A DNA stretch of 38,071 nt from the NCBI GenBank assembly GCA_001825665.1, contig MHXZ01000136.1, positions 1 through 38,071 on the forward strand, in the 5' to 3' direction. Position numbers and translations under genes: made by a program. Numbering within the stretch: position 1 is the first letter of the stretch; every line of letters starts with the position of its first letter. Origin of the DNA: Planctomycetes bacterium GWF2_41_51. Lineage in GTDB: Bacteria > Planctomycetota > Phycisphaerae > Sedimentisphaerales > UBA12454. Under the pieces are notes generated by a model. That model made no database searches. It was not told the origin of the DNA and saw nothing but the letters and a program-made list of their open reading frames with translations. Shown piece by piece: positions 18,608-26,336 of this stretch.

Positions 18608-18886
18608 ATGGACGATCATGAAATAGTAGTAAGACCGTTGATAACTGAGCAGAGCACGCATCTGGCTAACACAAAGAATGCCTATGCTTTCGAAGTGAAT
18701 CCAAAAGCGAATAAACCTCAGATTAAAGCCGCAGTTGAGCGGTTGTATGAAGTAAAAGTTAAAGAAGTCCGCACAGCCAATCGCATTGGCAAAAAACGCC
18801 GCAGAGGCAGATTTTACGGACAAAAATCCGATTGGAAAAAAGCAGTCGTTGTGCTGGATGAGCAGTATCATATAGATTTATTCTAA
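18608..18886 (+). CDS. rplW: 50S ribosomal protein uL23
   Basis: Sits at the exit-tunnel mouth and serves as the docking site for trigger factor and SRP. It is 92 residues, with N-terminal VVRPLITEQST and the rRNA-binding loop RIGKKRRRGRF. Operon position between rplD and rplB is standard. The ATG is preceded by ATAAAAAT with no clear SD. Confidence 0.98.
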   Translation: MDDHEIVVRPLITEQSTHLANTKNAYAFEVNPKANKPQIKAAVERLYEVKVKEVRTANRIGKKRRRGRFYGQKSDWKKAVVVLDEQYHIDLF

Positions 18887-18907
18887 TTAACGAAAAAGAG
18901 TAAAAAC

Positions 18908-19759
18908 ATGGGTATAAGAATATACAGACCAACATCGAACGGACGCCGAAACGCATCTGTAAATGATTACGCCGAGCTGACAGCCACTACTCCGCAGAAA
19001 AGTCTCTGCAAAAGAATAAAGAAGGCTGGCGGCAAAAATAACCATGGCGTAACAACCTGTCGTTTTCGCGGCGGCGGCGCAAGAAAACTCTATAGAATAA
19101 TTGATTTCAAGCGCAACAAAGATAATATGCCGGCGACAGTCGAGACAGTTGAATACGATCCAAACAGAAATTGCTTTATTTGTCTTGTAAATTACGAAGA
19201 CGGTGAGAAAAGATATATTCTTGCTCCGCAGGGGTTGACAGTCGGGCAGAAGATAGAAAGCGGCGCTCAGGTTGAGCCAAAAGTCGGCAATACAATGCCG
19301 CTGTCAGGAATACCGGTCGGTGTGGAAATTCACAATGTTGAAATGATTGCCGGTCAGGGTGGTAAACTTGTCAGAGGCGCTGGTCTTGCTGCAAGATTGA
19401 TGGCTCGAGAAGGTGACTGGGCAACTGTTGTTCTTCCAAGCGGCGAAATGAGAATGCTGCGAGTAGAATGCAGAGCTACAATCGGAACATTGAGCAATCC
19501 TGATTATCAAAACATTAAAATCGGTAAAGCCGGAAGATGGCGTCATACAGGCCGTCGTCCGCACGTCCGCGGTAAAGCACAGAACCCGGTCGCTCATCCG
19601 ATGGGCGGCGGTGAAGGCAGAGCCAACGGCGGAAGACATCCATGCTCACCAACTGGTGTACTTGCTAAAGGCGGTAAAACCAGAAATCCGCGTAAAGTGA
19701 GCGGAAGAAAAATCGTACGTAGAAGAAAAACTAATCGCGGTGAACAATTAGTGCTGTAA
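18908..19759 (+). CDS. rplB: 50S ribosomal protein uL2
   Basis: One of the oldest ribosomal proteins; required for subunit joining and peptidyl-transferase structure. The 283 residues include HPMGGGEGRANGGRHP near 227-242. The His equivalent to E. coli His229 is kept; the residue before it is Ala rather than Asp and the second His of the motif is Met. The length is near the family norm of about 275. Confidence 0.98.
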   Translation: MGIRIYRPTSNGRRNASVNDYAELTATTPQKSLCKRIKKAGGKNNHGVTTCRFRGGGARKLYRIIDFKRNKDNMPATVETVEYDPNRNCFICLVNYEDGEKRYILAPQGLTVGQKIESGAQVEPKVGNTMPLSGIPVGVEIHNVEMIAGQGGKLVRGAGLAARLMAREGDWATVVLPSGEMRMLRVECRATIGTLSNPDYQNIKIGKAGRWRHTGRRPHVRGKAQNPVAHPMGGGEGRANGGRHPCSPTGVLAKGGKTRNPRKVSGRKIVRRRKTNRGEQLVL

Positions 19760-19775
19760 GTAATTTGAGGTAATA

Positions 19776-20054
19776 ATGTCTCGTTCGCTAAAAAAAGGAC
19801 CGTTTGTTGACGCAAAACTTTTACAGAAGGTTTTGAAACAGATAGATTCTGGAATCAAGGAACCTATAAAGACCTGGTCAAGAAGAAGCACGATTGTTCC
19901 TGAGTTTGTAGGTTATACATTCATGGTTCATAACGGGAAAATGTTTCATAAAGTATTTGTAACTGAAGAAATGGTCGGCCATAAGCTGGGTGAGTTTTCA
20001 TTGACTCGTGTTTTCCGAGGACACTCCGGCGTAAAAGCGGCCGCTGCTGAATAA
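19776..20054 (+). CDS. rpsS: 30S ribosomal protein uS19
   Basis: Head protein that forms a complex with uS13 and contacts the large subunit. It is 92 residues, starting [12 protein letters not shown], with the motif [16 protein letters not shown] near the C-terminus. The SD GAGG lies 6 nt before the ATG. Its stop codon overlaps the SD of the following rplV. Confidence 0.99.
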   Translation: MSRSLKKGPFVDAKLLQKVLKQIDSGIKEPIKTWSRRSTIVPEFVGYTFMVHNGKMFHKVFVTEEMVGHKLGEFSLTRVFRGHSGVKAAAAE

Positions 20055-20063
20055 GGTGATATA

Positions 20064-20612
20064 ATGTTAAGCGCAAAAAAGCTTGATAACTTGATTAAGA
20101 CAACCGGCACGAATGTGACAGAACTGGCCGAAAAGATGGTTCGGACAGGTATGGAAAAGAAACAGGCGGCGACGGCACTGAAGAATTGGCGTAAAGGTTT
20201 GATGAGCCCCATCCCCAAAAAAGCGGATGTCGAAGCAATCGCAACCGCGATGGGTATTCAGGTAACGGATATTTCTGAATGGCAAACCACAGTAAAATAC
20301 GCACCTTCAGCACCGCGAAAAGCAGGGCTTGTAACGCAGTTGATAGCCGGCAGAAACGCACAGGAAGCTCTCGATTTACTGAAATTCACCCATAAAAGGG
20401 CTGCTTACATTATCGAGAAGGCATTAAAAAGCGCAGTTGCCAACGCAGATGAAGATTCCGCAGATGTCGAAAATCTTTATATCAGTGAAGCAAGAGTTGA
20501 TGGCGCAGGCGTCCGGGCTGGAACCAAAAGATGGATTGCCAAAGACAGGGGCAGGGCGCACAGTCTTAGGAAATTAGCAAGTCACATTCATATTACTGTG
20601 ACTGAAATATAA
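20064..20612 (+). CDS. rplV: 50S ribosomal protein uL22 with an N-terminal HTH-like domain
   Basis: uL22 binds several domains of 23S rRNA and its hairpin lines the exit tunnel. Residues about 77-182 form a complete uL22 (RKAGLVTQLIAGRNAQEALD, KRAAYIIEKALKSAVANA, DRGRAHSLRKLASHI). Residues 1-75 are extra. They read like an XRE/Cro-type helix-turn-helix, with TNVTELAEKM, KKQAATALKNWRKG and ADVEAIATAMGIQVTDISEW in the usual helix order. The start is well supported by AAGGTGA five nt before ATG; internal ATG codons lack an SD. Fusion rather than a wrong start is therefore likely. The function of the extra domain is unknown: it could bind rRNA, regulate the operon or simply decorate the tunnel exit. 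Confidence 0.93.
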   Translation: MLSAKKLDNLIKTTGTNVTELAEKMVRTGMEKKQAATALKNWRKGLMSPIPKKADVEAIATAMGIQVTDISEWQTTVKYAPSAPRKAGLVTQLIAGRNAQEALDLLKFTHKRAAYIIEKALKSAVANADEDSADVENLYISEARVDGAGVRAGTKRWIAKDRGRAHSLRKLASHIHITVTEI

Positions 20613-20619
20613 AAAATAA

Positions 20620-20671
20620 CCAATAACCAAGTTACAAATTCCATGAGTCGGTTATTGGAAATTGGTTATTG
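20620..20671 (+). repeat. Inverted repeats in the rplV-rpsC spacer
   Basis: CCAATAACC (20620-20628) is complementary to GGTTATTGG (20650-20658), and CAATAACCAA (20621-20630) to TTGGTTATTG (20662-20671). The single left arm can pair with either right arm, giving two alternative hairpins just before rpsC. There is no T-run. Confidence 0.5.
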
Positions 20672-20688
20672 ATAATTGAAAGGTCAAT

Positions 20689-21483
20689 ATGGGTCAAAAA
20701 GTACAGCCAATTGGTTTTAGGACAGGCATTAGGTTGCCTTGGCAGAGCACATGGTTTGCTCCTAAAGCTAGTTACGGTCAGATGCTGGTAGAAGATCAGC
20801 GGATACGTAAATATGTTGACGATAAATTCAACAGGCAGCCGCCGTTCGCGGCAGTTTCGAAAGTAGAGATTGCTCGAACTCGTAACGAAGTGAAAGTTAC
20901 GCTGCACACTGCAAGGCCTGGAATGGTTATTGGTCCGCGCGGTGCCGAAGTTGATAAACTCAGACAAGATCTTGAACAGTTAATTGACAGGCAGGTAACT
21001 GTCAATGTTATGGAAATAAAAGAACCAGCTCTTGACGCAAGACTGGCCGGCGAAGCAATAGCCGAACAGATGAAGAAAAGAGTAGCCTTCCGCAGAGCAA
21101 TGAAACAGCAATGTGAACTTTCAATGCAGGCTGGCGCAAAGGGTGTTAAAATTATCTGCTCAGGCAGGCTCGGCGGTGCTGAAATGGCACGCAAAGAGAC
21201 ACAGATGGAAGGCAGTATTCCGCTGCATACTATCGATGCTGATGTAGATTATGCTTCAGTTGGAGCAGTTACCACATACGGTGTAATTGGGATAAAGGTA
21301 TGGATTTACAAAGGTAAATTCGGTGCTCAGGAAGAACAGCAGCAGGATCAGGGAGCAAGAAGAACGCTTCACAAACCGAGAGCTGCAAGAAGAATGGCTC
21401 GAACCGCAGCACCAAGGCAGGAAGCACCAAGGTCGCAGGAAAGGTCAAGTCAAAAACCTGAAACTGAGAATAAACAGTCGTAA
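20689..21483 (+). CDS. rpsC: 30S ribosomal protein uS3
   Basis: Lines the mRNA entry channel and has helicase-related lysines and arginines. It starts MGQKVQPIGFRTG, has a KH-type domain with GMVIGPRGAEVDKL near 78-91, and the C-terminal domain GVKIICSGRLGGAEMAR. At 264 residues it is longer than the usual 210-233, with a Gln/Arg-rich low-complexity tail from about residue 215. GAAAGG upstream acts as SD. Confidence 0.98.
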   Translation: MGQKVQPIGFRTGIRLPWQSTWFAPKASYGQMLVEDQRIRKYVDDKFNRQPPFAAVSKVEIARTRNEVKVTLHTARPGMVIGPRGAEVDKLRQDLEQLIDRQVTVNVMEIKEPALDARLAGEAIAEQMKKRVAFRRAMKQQCELSMQAGAKGVKIICSGRLGGAEMARKETQMEGSIPLHTIDADVDYASVGAVTTYGVIGIKVWIYKGKFGAQEEQQQDQGARRTLHKPRAARRMARTAAPRQEAPRSQERSSQKPETENKQS

Positions 21484-21502
21484 ATAAAATAGGGATACAG
21501 TT

Positions 21503-21922
21503 ATGGCACTAATGCCAAAAAGAGTTAAATATCGTAAAAGCCAGCGCGGCAAGATGAAAGGCAACGCGACGAGACAGAATTACGTTGCGTTTGGTGAATA
21601 CGGGTTGCAGGCTCTGGAACTGAGTTGGATTTCCGCCAAGCAGATAGAAGCTGCACGTGTTGCCGCTACACACTTTCTGCATCGGTCGGGCAAAGTATAT
21701 ATCAGAATATTCCCGAGCAAATCCATAACGAAAAAGCCGCTTGAAGTTAGAATGGGTAAAGGTAAAGCGGAAGTTGAACAATGGGTTGCAGTTGTAAAAC
21801 CGGGAATGGTAATGTTCGAAATCGGCGGAATTGGCGAAGATGTGGCTAAACGTGCTATGGCACGAGTTGCCCATAAGATGCCGATCAAATGCAGATTTAT
21901 TACAAGAAGGCATTCGGTATAA
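21503..21922 (+). CDS. rplP: 50S ribosomal protein uL16
   Basis: Needed for the tRNA-binding region between A and P sites. The 139 residues start [20 protein letters not shown] and include [18 protein letters not shown]. The order rpsC-rplP-rpmC is standard. SD weak (AGGGATA). Confidence 0.99.
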   Translation: MALMPKRVKYRKSQRGKMKGNATRQNYVAFGEYGLQALELSWISAKQIEAARVAATHFLHRSGKVYIRIFPSKSITKKPLEVRMGKGKAEVEQWVAVVKPGMVMFEIGGIGEDVAKRAMARVAHKMPIKCRFITRRHSV

Positions 21923-21931
21923 GGTGTAATG

Positions 21932-22126
21932 ATGAAAGTGTCGCAAATAAGAGAAATGAGACCTGACGAACGACAGGGCGAACTTGAGAAGCTCGAAAAA
22001 GAACTGTTTACACTTCGTACAAGAGCTGAAACAGAAAAGCTTGAAAATACTCACCTGTTGCGGAATATCAAACGTGATATCGCCAGGTTTAAAACAATAA
22101 TGAGAGAAAGCCAATTAAAGGGCTGA
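21932..22126 (+). CDS. rpmC: 50S ribosomal protein uL29
   Basis: Small helical-hairpin protein at the tunnel exit, next to uL23. It is 64 residues from the chosen start, with family features REMRPDERQGELEKLEKELFTLR and IKRDIARFKTIMRE. Two adjacent ATG codons exist (21929 and 21932). AAGGTG ends at 21926 and favours the second by spacing; the first would add one Met. Confidence 0.96.
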   Translation: MKVSQIREMRPDERQGELEKLEKELFTLRTRAETEKLENTHLLRNIKRDIARFKTIMRESQLKG

Positions 22127-22131
22127 TATAA

Positions 22132-22401
22132 ATGCAAGAACAGAGAAAACAAAGAAAAACGTTACGCGGTACAGTAGTTAGCCGCAGCGGTGATAAAAGT
22201 ATCAGGATTGAAATGACTTTCAAAGTTAAACATCCTGTATACGGAAAACTTGTCAAAAGGACTACCAGACTCGGAGTTCATGACGAAAAGAACGAGGCAG
22301 GTCTTGGAGACCTGGTAGAAATAATTGAATGCAGACCTATGAGCAAGACCAAATCTTGGCGGCTGGTAGAGGTAGTGCAAAAGGCACAGGAAAAAATTTA
22401 A
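22132..22401 (+). CDS. rpsQ: 30S ribosomal protein uS17
   Basis: Primary 16S rRNA binder of the 30S body with an OB fold. The 89 residues include [17 protein letters not shown] and [28 protein letters not shown]. It starts 5 nt after rpmC stops, so the two are coupled. Confidence 0.98.
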   Translation: MQEQRKQRKTLRGTVVSRSGDKSIRIEMTFKVKHPVYGKLVKRTTRLGVHDEKNEAGLGDLVEIIECRPMSKTKSWRLVEVVQKAQEKI

Positions 22402-22424
22402 TTTAGGTATTAAAGGACAGAGCG

Positions 22425-22814
22425 TTGATTCAGCAAAGAACAATGATAGATATAGCCGATAATTCCGGCGTCAGAAGAGCCCAGTGTGTGAATGTGCTCG
22501 GACGAAGCGCTTCGCATTACGGCAAATACAGACGCTGTACCGCGGCAGTTGGAGATATTATCTGCGTAGCATTAAAGAAATATCTTCCGACCTGTCAGCT
22601 CGATAGGAAAAAAGTTTACAGATGCGTTGTGATTCGCACCAAAAGACCGATTCGCAGACCTGATGGCAGTTACGTCAGATTTGACAGCAACGCAGCAGTA
22701 ATTATAGACGCTGACGGCAATCCAATCGGGACAAGAATTTTCGGTGCAGTTGCAAGAGAGCTGAGAGAAAAGAATTATATGAAAATTGTTTCTCTGGCCA
22801 GTGAGGTTGTCTGA
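22425..22814 (+). CDS. rplN: 50S ribosomal protein uL14 (TTG start)
   Basis: Forms intersubunit bridge B8 and is the docking site of the RsfS silencing factor. It is 129 residues. The family N-terminus MIQQRTMIDIADNSGVRR begins at a TTG codon, with AAGGA at 22413-22417 at good spacing, so the TTG start is favoured over the downstream ATG. RPDGSYVRFDSNAAVIID and GTRIFGAVARELREKNYMKIVSLA complete the family match. Its stop overlaps the rplX start (TGATG). Confidence 0.97.
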   Translation: MIQQRTMIDIADNSGVRRAQCVNVLGRSASHYGKYRRCTAAVGDIICVALKKYLPTCQLDRKKVYRCVVIRTKRPIRRPDGSYVRFDSNAAVIIDADGNPIGTRIFGAVARELREKNYMKIVSLASEVV

Positions 22815-23143
22815 TGGCGAAACATATTAAAAAAGGTGATATGGTTGAAGTAATCGCCGGTGCAGGCAAAGGCACCACCGGCAGAGTTATGAAAGTAATG
22901 CCGACAAAAGACAGAGTTGTCGTTGAAGGTATTAATAGACGTTTCAAACACGTAAAGCCGTCGCGAAAATATCCGCAGGGCGGAAGGATTCAGATTGAAG
23001 AACCGGTTCATATCAGCAATATTCTTCCTGTGAATCCGAAAACATCGGCTGGTACCAGAGTCAGATTTGAAACTGATAAAAAAGGCGTCAAAAAAAGAGT
23101 CGCTATCGATGGTTCTGAAATTGGTATTATTAGAAAGGCTTAA
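22814..23143 (+). CDS. rplX: 50S ribosomal protein uL24
   Basis: Assembly initiator that binds the 5' end of 23S rRNA. It is 109 residues with a KOW motif at about 5-35 (KKGDMVEVIAGAGKGTTGRV) and the segment GGRIQIEEPVHISNI. The ATG overlaps the rplN stop by one base, which indicates translational coupling. Confidence 0.98.
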   Translation: MAKHIKKGDMVEVIAGAGKGTTGRVMKVMPTKDRVVVEGINRRFKHVKPSRKYPQGGRIQIEEPVHISNILPVNPKTSAGTRVRFETDKKGVKKRVAIDGSEIGIIRKA

Positions 23144-23176
23144 CCGGACAGAAGACTGTAAGGTTGGAAAAATATT

Positions 23177-23716
23177 ATGGCAAGGTTAAAAGACTTATAT
23201 AAATCAAAAATAGTTTCGGCACTCAAGGAAAAGTATAATTATACAAGTCCTATGGCGGTTCCGAGAATGCAGAAAGTTGTTATTTCGATGGGCGTTGGTA
23301 AAGCTGTACAGGATAAGAAGTTCATCGAAAGCGCAATCGCAGACCTGACATTAATAGCAGGTCAGAAGCCGCTTGTCTGCAAAGCAAAGAAAAGTGTTTC
23401 GAATTTTAAAGTAAGGCAAGGCGATTCGACAGGACTGAAAGTTACACTTAGAGGTCTGCGTATGTTCGAATTTATGGATAGGCTTATAAACCTTGCGATA
23501 CCCCGAGTTAAAGACTTTCGCGGCTTGAATCCAAAAAGTTTCGATGAACGCGGAAATTATTCGATGGGTATGAGCGAACAAACTGTATTCCCTGAGATTG
23601 ACGCAGCTAAAAGCGAAAACGTTCAGGGAATGAATATTACGTTTGTAACAACGGCCAAAACAAATGATGAGGCAAGAGAAATGCTTAAATTGTTTGGAAT
23701 GCCGTTCAGGGAGTAA
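23177..23716 (+). CDS. rplE: 50S ribosomal protein uL5
   Basis: Binds 5S rRNA and contacts the P-site tRNA and the small subunit head. The 179-residue length is exactly typical. Motifs: YNYTSPMAVPRMQKVVISMGVG, KPLVCKAKKSVSNFKVR and YSMGMSEQTVFPEID. Followed 4 nt later by the uS14 gene. Confidence 0.99.
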   Translation: MARLKDLYKSKIVSALKEKYNYTSPMAVPRMQKVVISMGVGKAVQDKKFIESAIADLTLIAGQKPLVCKAKKSVSNFKVRQGDSTGLKVTLRGLRMFEFMDRLINLAIPRVKDFRGLNPKSFDERGNYSMGMSEQTVFPEIDAAKSENVQGMNITFVTTAKTNDEAREMLKLFGMPFRE

Positions 23717-23720
23717 ATGA

Positions 23721-23906
23721 ATGACCACTAAAGCTCTTGTAAATAAGAACAACAAAAAGCCCAAGTTTTCGACAAGGGCATATACCCGATGTCAGATTTG
23801 CGGAAGAGCCAGGGCTGTATATAAAAAATTTAAAATATGCAGACTGTGCTTGAGAAAATTGGCTTCAGAAGGAAAGATACCTGGCCTGAAAAAGGCAAGT
23901 TGGTAA
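23721..23906 (+). CDS. rpsZ: 30S ribosomal protein uS14, zinc-binding type
   Basis: A 61-residue uS14 with two CxxC motifs (CQIC near 24-27 and CRLC near 39-42), the short zinc form (type Z) rather than the ~100-residue zinc-free form. The C-terminus [11 protein letters not shown] matches the family. It sits between rplE and rpsH as usual. Confidence 0.98.
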   Translation: MTTKALVNKNNKKPKFSTRAYTRCQICGRARAVYKKFKICRLCLRKLASEGKIPGLKKASW

Positions 23907-23953
23907 TAAATAAAAGTAACGAACTAAAAGAAAATTAATACAGGATATATCAA

Positions 23954-24352
23954 ATGCACAGTGATCCGATAGCGGATATGCTTACGAGAATACGAAATGC
24001 CGGCAAGGCAAGACTGAATTATGTTAACATAAAGAAGTCTAAAATTTGCATGGGCGTCGCCAAGGTTCTGCAGAACGAAGGATATGTTACAGGCTTTGAG
24101 ACTGTTGATGATGGTACAGGCCAGGGCCTTATAAGGATAGAACTGAAATATACGCTGGATGGAATGCCGGCGATTACCGAAATCAAAAGAGTAAGCAAAA
24201 CAGGCAGAAGACTTTACTGCTCAGTTGATAAACTGCCGTACGTTATGAACGGCATGGGAATAGCGATTGTAACTACGAATAAAGGTGTAATGACCGACGG
24301 ACAATGCCGCAAGGACAAAGTCAGCGGCGAAATACTTTGTACGGTGTGCTGA
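23954..24352 (+). CDS. rpsH: 30S ribosomal protein uS8
   Basis: Central-domain 16S rRNA binder; in E. coli it represses the spc operon. It is 132 residues, starting DPIADMLTRIRNA and ending with GIAIVTTNKGVMTD and GEILCTVC-type sequence. AGGATAT before the ATG may act as SD. Stop overlaps the rplF start (TGATG). Confidence 0.99.
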   Translation: MHSDPIADMLTRIRNAGKARLNYVNIKKSKICMGVAKVLQNEGYVTGFETVDDGTGQGLIRIELKYTLDGMPAITEIKRVSKTGRRLYCSVDKLPYVMNGMGIAIVTTNKGVMTDGQCRKDKVSGEILCTVC

Positions 24353-24933
24353 TGAGTAGAATTGGAAAAAAATCGATAGATATACCAGCCGGAGTTAAGG
24401 TTGAATTTGCAGGCCAGATTGTAAAAGTTAGCGGCCCCAAAGGCACTCTTGAACTCACAAGAAATCCGAATATCAATGTAAAAATTGAAGACGGGAAAAA
24501 AATCGTAGTGGAAAACACTATGCCCGATGGTCGGTTGGAAAAGGCTATGTTTGGAACCACACGTGCTCTGCTGAATAATATGGTGACTGGTGTCAGCAAA
24601 GGTTTCGAAAAGAAAATGGAAATTTACGGAACCGGTTATAACGTTAAAGAGCAGGCTGGAAAGCTGATTTTAACAGTTGGTTATGCCAACCCCGCTCAGG
24701 TTAGTATTCCAAAGACCGTTAAAGTGATAATAGATGTGCCGGCGACAAAAGGAAATGATACTCCTGCCAAGTTTACGATAACTGGTTACAACAAACAGGA
24801 ACTTGGACAGTTCGCGGCTGAAGTAAGAAAAGTTAAACCGCCTGAACCTTATCAGGGCAAAGGTATTCGTTATGGCGGCGAATATGTACGCAGAAAAGCC
24901 GGTAAAGCATTCGCCAGTGGCGCATCAGCGTAA
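24352..24933 (+). CDS. rplF: 50S ribosomal protein uL6
   Basis: Lies near the sarcin-ricin loop and factor-binding site. It is 193 residues from the ATG that overlaps the rpsH stop, giving the family start [16 protein letters not shown] longer in-frame reading from 24304 would lie inside rpsH and is rejected. The C-terminal [17 protein letters not shown] is typical. Slightly longer than the usual ~178 residues. Confidence 0.98.
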   Translation: MSRIGKKSIDIPAGVKVEFAGQIVKVSGPKGTLELTRNPNINVKIEDGKKIVVENTMPDGRLEKAMFGTTRALLNNMVTGVSKGFEKKMEIYGTGYNVKEQAGKLILTVGYANPAQVSIPKTVKVIIDVPATKGNDTPAKFTITGYNKQELGQFAAEVRKVKPPEPYQGKGIRYGGEYVRRKAGKAFASGASA

Positions 24934-24959
24934 TTGCTTTTAATTTTTTAGAGATATAT

Positions 24960-25325
24960 ATGCAGATTGATACTATACAAAAGGCAAGAGTTAGAAGGAA
25001 ACTTCGTGTTCGTAAGAAAGTACTTGGAACGCAGGAAAGACCTCGTTTGAGTATCTTCCGTTCGAATAAACATATTTACGCTCAAATTATCGATGATATT
25101 GCGGCTGTTACACTTGCTTCGGCAAGCACAAGAAGCAAATCTGTAAGCGACAGCTTGAAAAGTTGCGGCAATGTCGCAGCAGCTAAAATTGTCGGAACAG
25201 AAGTTGCTAAACAGGCGATACAGGTCGGAATTAAATGCGTAAAGTTTGACAGAAATCAGTACCGTTATCACGGCAGAGTAAAGGCTCTTGCCGATGCGGC
25301 CAGAGAAGCAGGGCTTGTTTTTTAG
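24960..25325 (+). CDS. rplR: 50S ribosomal protein uL18
   Basis: Binds 5S rRNA together with uL5. The 121 residues include [20 protein letters not shown] and the C-terminal [24 protein letters not shown]. The SD is weak (AGAGATATAT). Normal operon position. Confidence 0.98.
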   Translation: MQIDTIQKARVRRKLRVRKKVLGTQERPRLSIFRSNKHIYAQIIDDIAAVTLASASTRSKSVSDSLKSCGNVAAAKIVGTEVAKQAIQVGIKCVKFDRNQYRYHGRVKALADAAREAGLVF

Positions 25326-25349
25326 CAAGCAGAATTTGGAGATATCGAA

Positions 25350-25862
25350 TTGGCAGAAGACTTAAAAATATCAGTTCAGGAAAATCCTGTTGAAGAGACA
25401 GTAATAAAGGTTTTCCGTTGTGCCAAAGTGGTCAAAGGCGGCAGACGATTCAGTTTTGCGGCAATGGTTGCTGTTGGCGACCGTTCAGGCAGAGTCGGAA
25501 TCGGATACGCCAAAGCGAAAGAAGTACCAATGGCTGTTGATAAAGCGATTAAGGATGCACGCAAGAGTTTGCATCGAGTCGTTTTAAATGGTCAGACTTT
25601 GCCTCACCAGAGTATGGGCAAATTTGGTGCGACTAAAATTACACTGGTTCCGGCAAGTCCGGGAACAGGTGTTATCGCAGGCGCGGGTGCAAGAGCTGTT
25701 TTGGAACTTGCGGGTGTTCATAATGTGCTGACAAAAGTTTACGGCAGTACAAATACTAAGAATGTTGTTAGAGCTACAATGGACGGTTTATTAAAACTTC
25801 GCTCTCCGGAAACAATCGGAGAACTTCGCGGAGTTACAGTAGAACCGGTGAAAAGGTGGTGA
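25350..25862 (+). CDS. rpsE: 30S ribosomal protein uS5 (TTG start)
   Basis: Shoulder protein that affects decoding accuracy and the mRNA channel. It is 170 residues, with GGRRFSFAAMVAVGDRSGRVGIGYAKA and the C-terminal PASPGTGVIAGAGARAVLELAG. It begins with TTG, preceded by TTTGGAG at 25335-25341. The next ATG lies well inside the conserved domain, so TTG is favoured. rplO follows after only 7 nt, so there is no rpmD (uL30) gene. Confidence 0.97.
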   Translation: MAEDLKISVQENPVEETVIKVFRCAKVVKGGRRFSFAAMVAVGDRSGRVGIGYAKAKEVPMAVDKAIKDARKSLHRVVLNGQTLPHQSMGKFGATKITLVPASPGTGVIAGAGARAVLELAGVHNVLTKVYGSTNTKNVVRATMDGLLKLRSPETIGELRGVTVEPVKRW

Positions 25863-25869
25863 TGAAGTT

Positions 25870-26316
25870 ATGCTATCTCATGAAATAACTTCAATAACAG
25901 GCGGAAATAAAAAACGTAAAAGAGTCGGCAGAGGTGTCGGCTCCGGACACGGAAAAACCTGCGGCAGAGGCCATAAGGGCAGTTTGAGCCGCGCCGGTGC
26001 TGGCGGAAAGCTTGGTTATGAAGGCGGATCGATGCCGCTGTTCAGAAGACTTCCCAAACGCGGCTTCAATAATTTTAATTTTGCCTGCAAATATGAAGTG
26101 GTAAACGTTTCTCAACTCGATCGTTTTGACAATGGAGCGTCAATAGACGCAAAAGCGCTCTTCAACGCAGGACTTGTCAATAGCGTTAGAAGCAGAATTA
26201 AGGTTCTCGGAGACGGTGAACTGACAAAGAAATTGTTAGTTACTGTTCATAAATATAGTAAAACCGCACAAGATAAAATTATAAGTTGCGGCGGAGAAGC
26301 CAAAATTGTGGCATAA
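25870..26316 (+). CDS. rplO: 50S ribosomal protein uL15
   Basis: Late-assembly protein that reaches deep into the large subunit. The 148 residues contain RKRVGRGVGSGHGKTCGRGHKG and GGSMPLFRRLPKRGF. It follows rpsE directly because uL30 is missing from the usual place between them. Confidence 0.98.
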   Translation: MLSHEITSITGGNKKRKRVGRGVGSGHGKTCGRGHKGSLSRAGAGGKLGYEGGSMPLFRRLPKRGFNNFNFACKYEVVNVSQLDRFDNGASIDAKALFNAGLVNSVRSRIKVLGDGELTKKLLVTVHKYSKTAQDKIISCGGEAKIVA

Positions 26317-26336
26317 GGGATTGATGGGAATAAAAA

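Noticed and set aside
24304-24351. N-terminal extension of rplF
   Set aside because: The added 16 residues lie inside rpsH; the ATG that overlaps the rpsH stop gives the family start.
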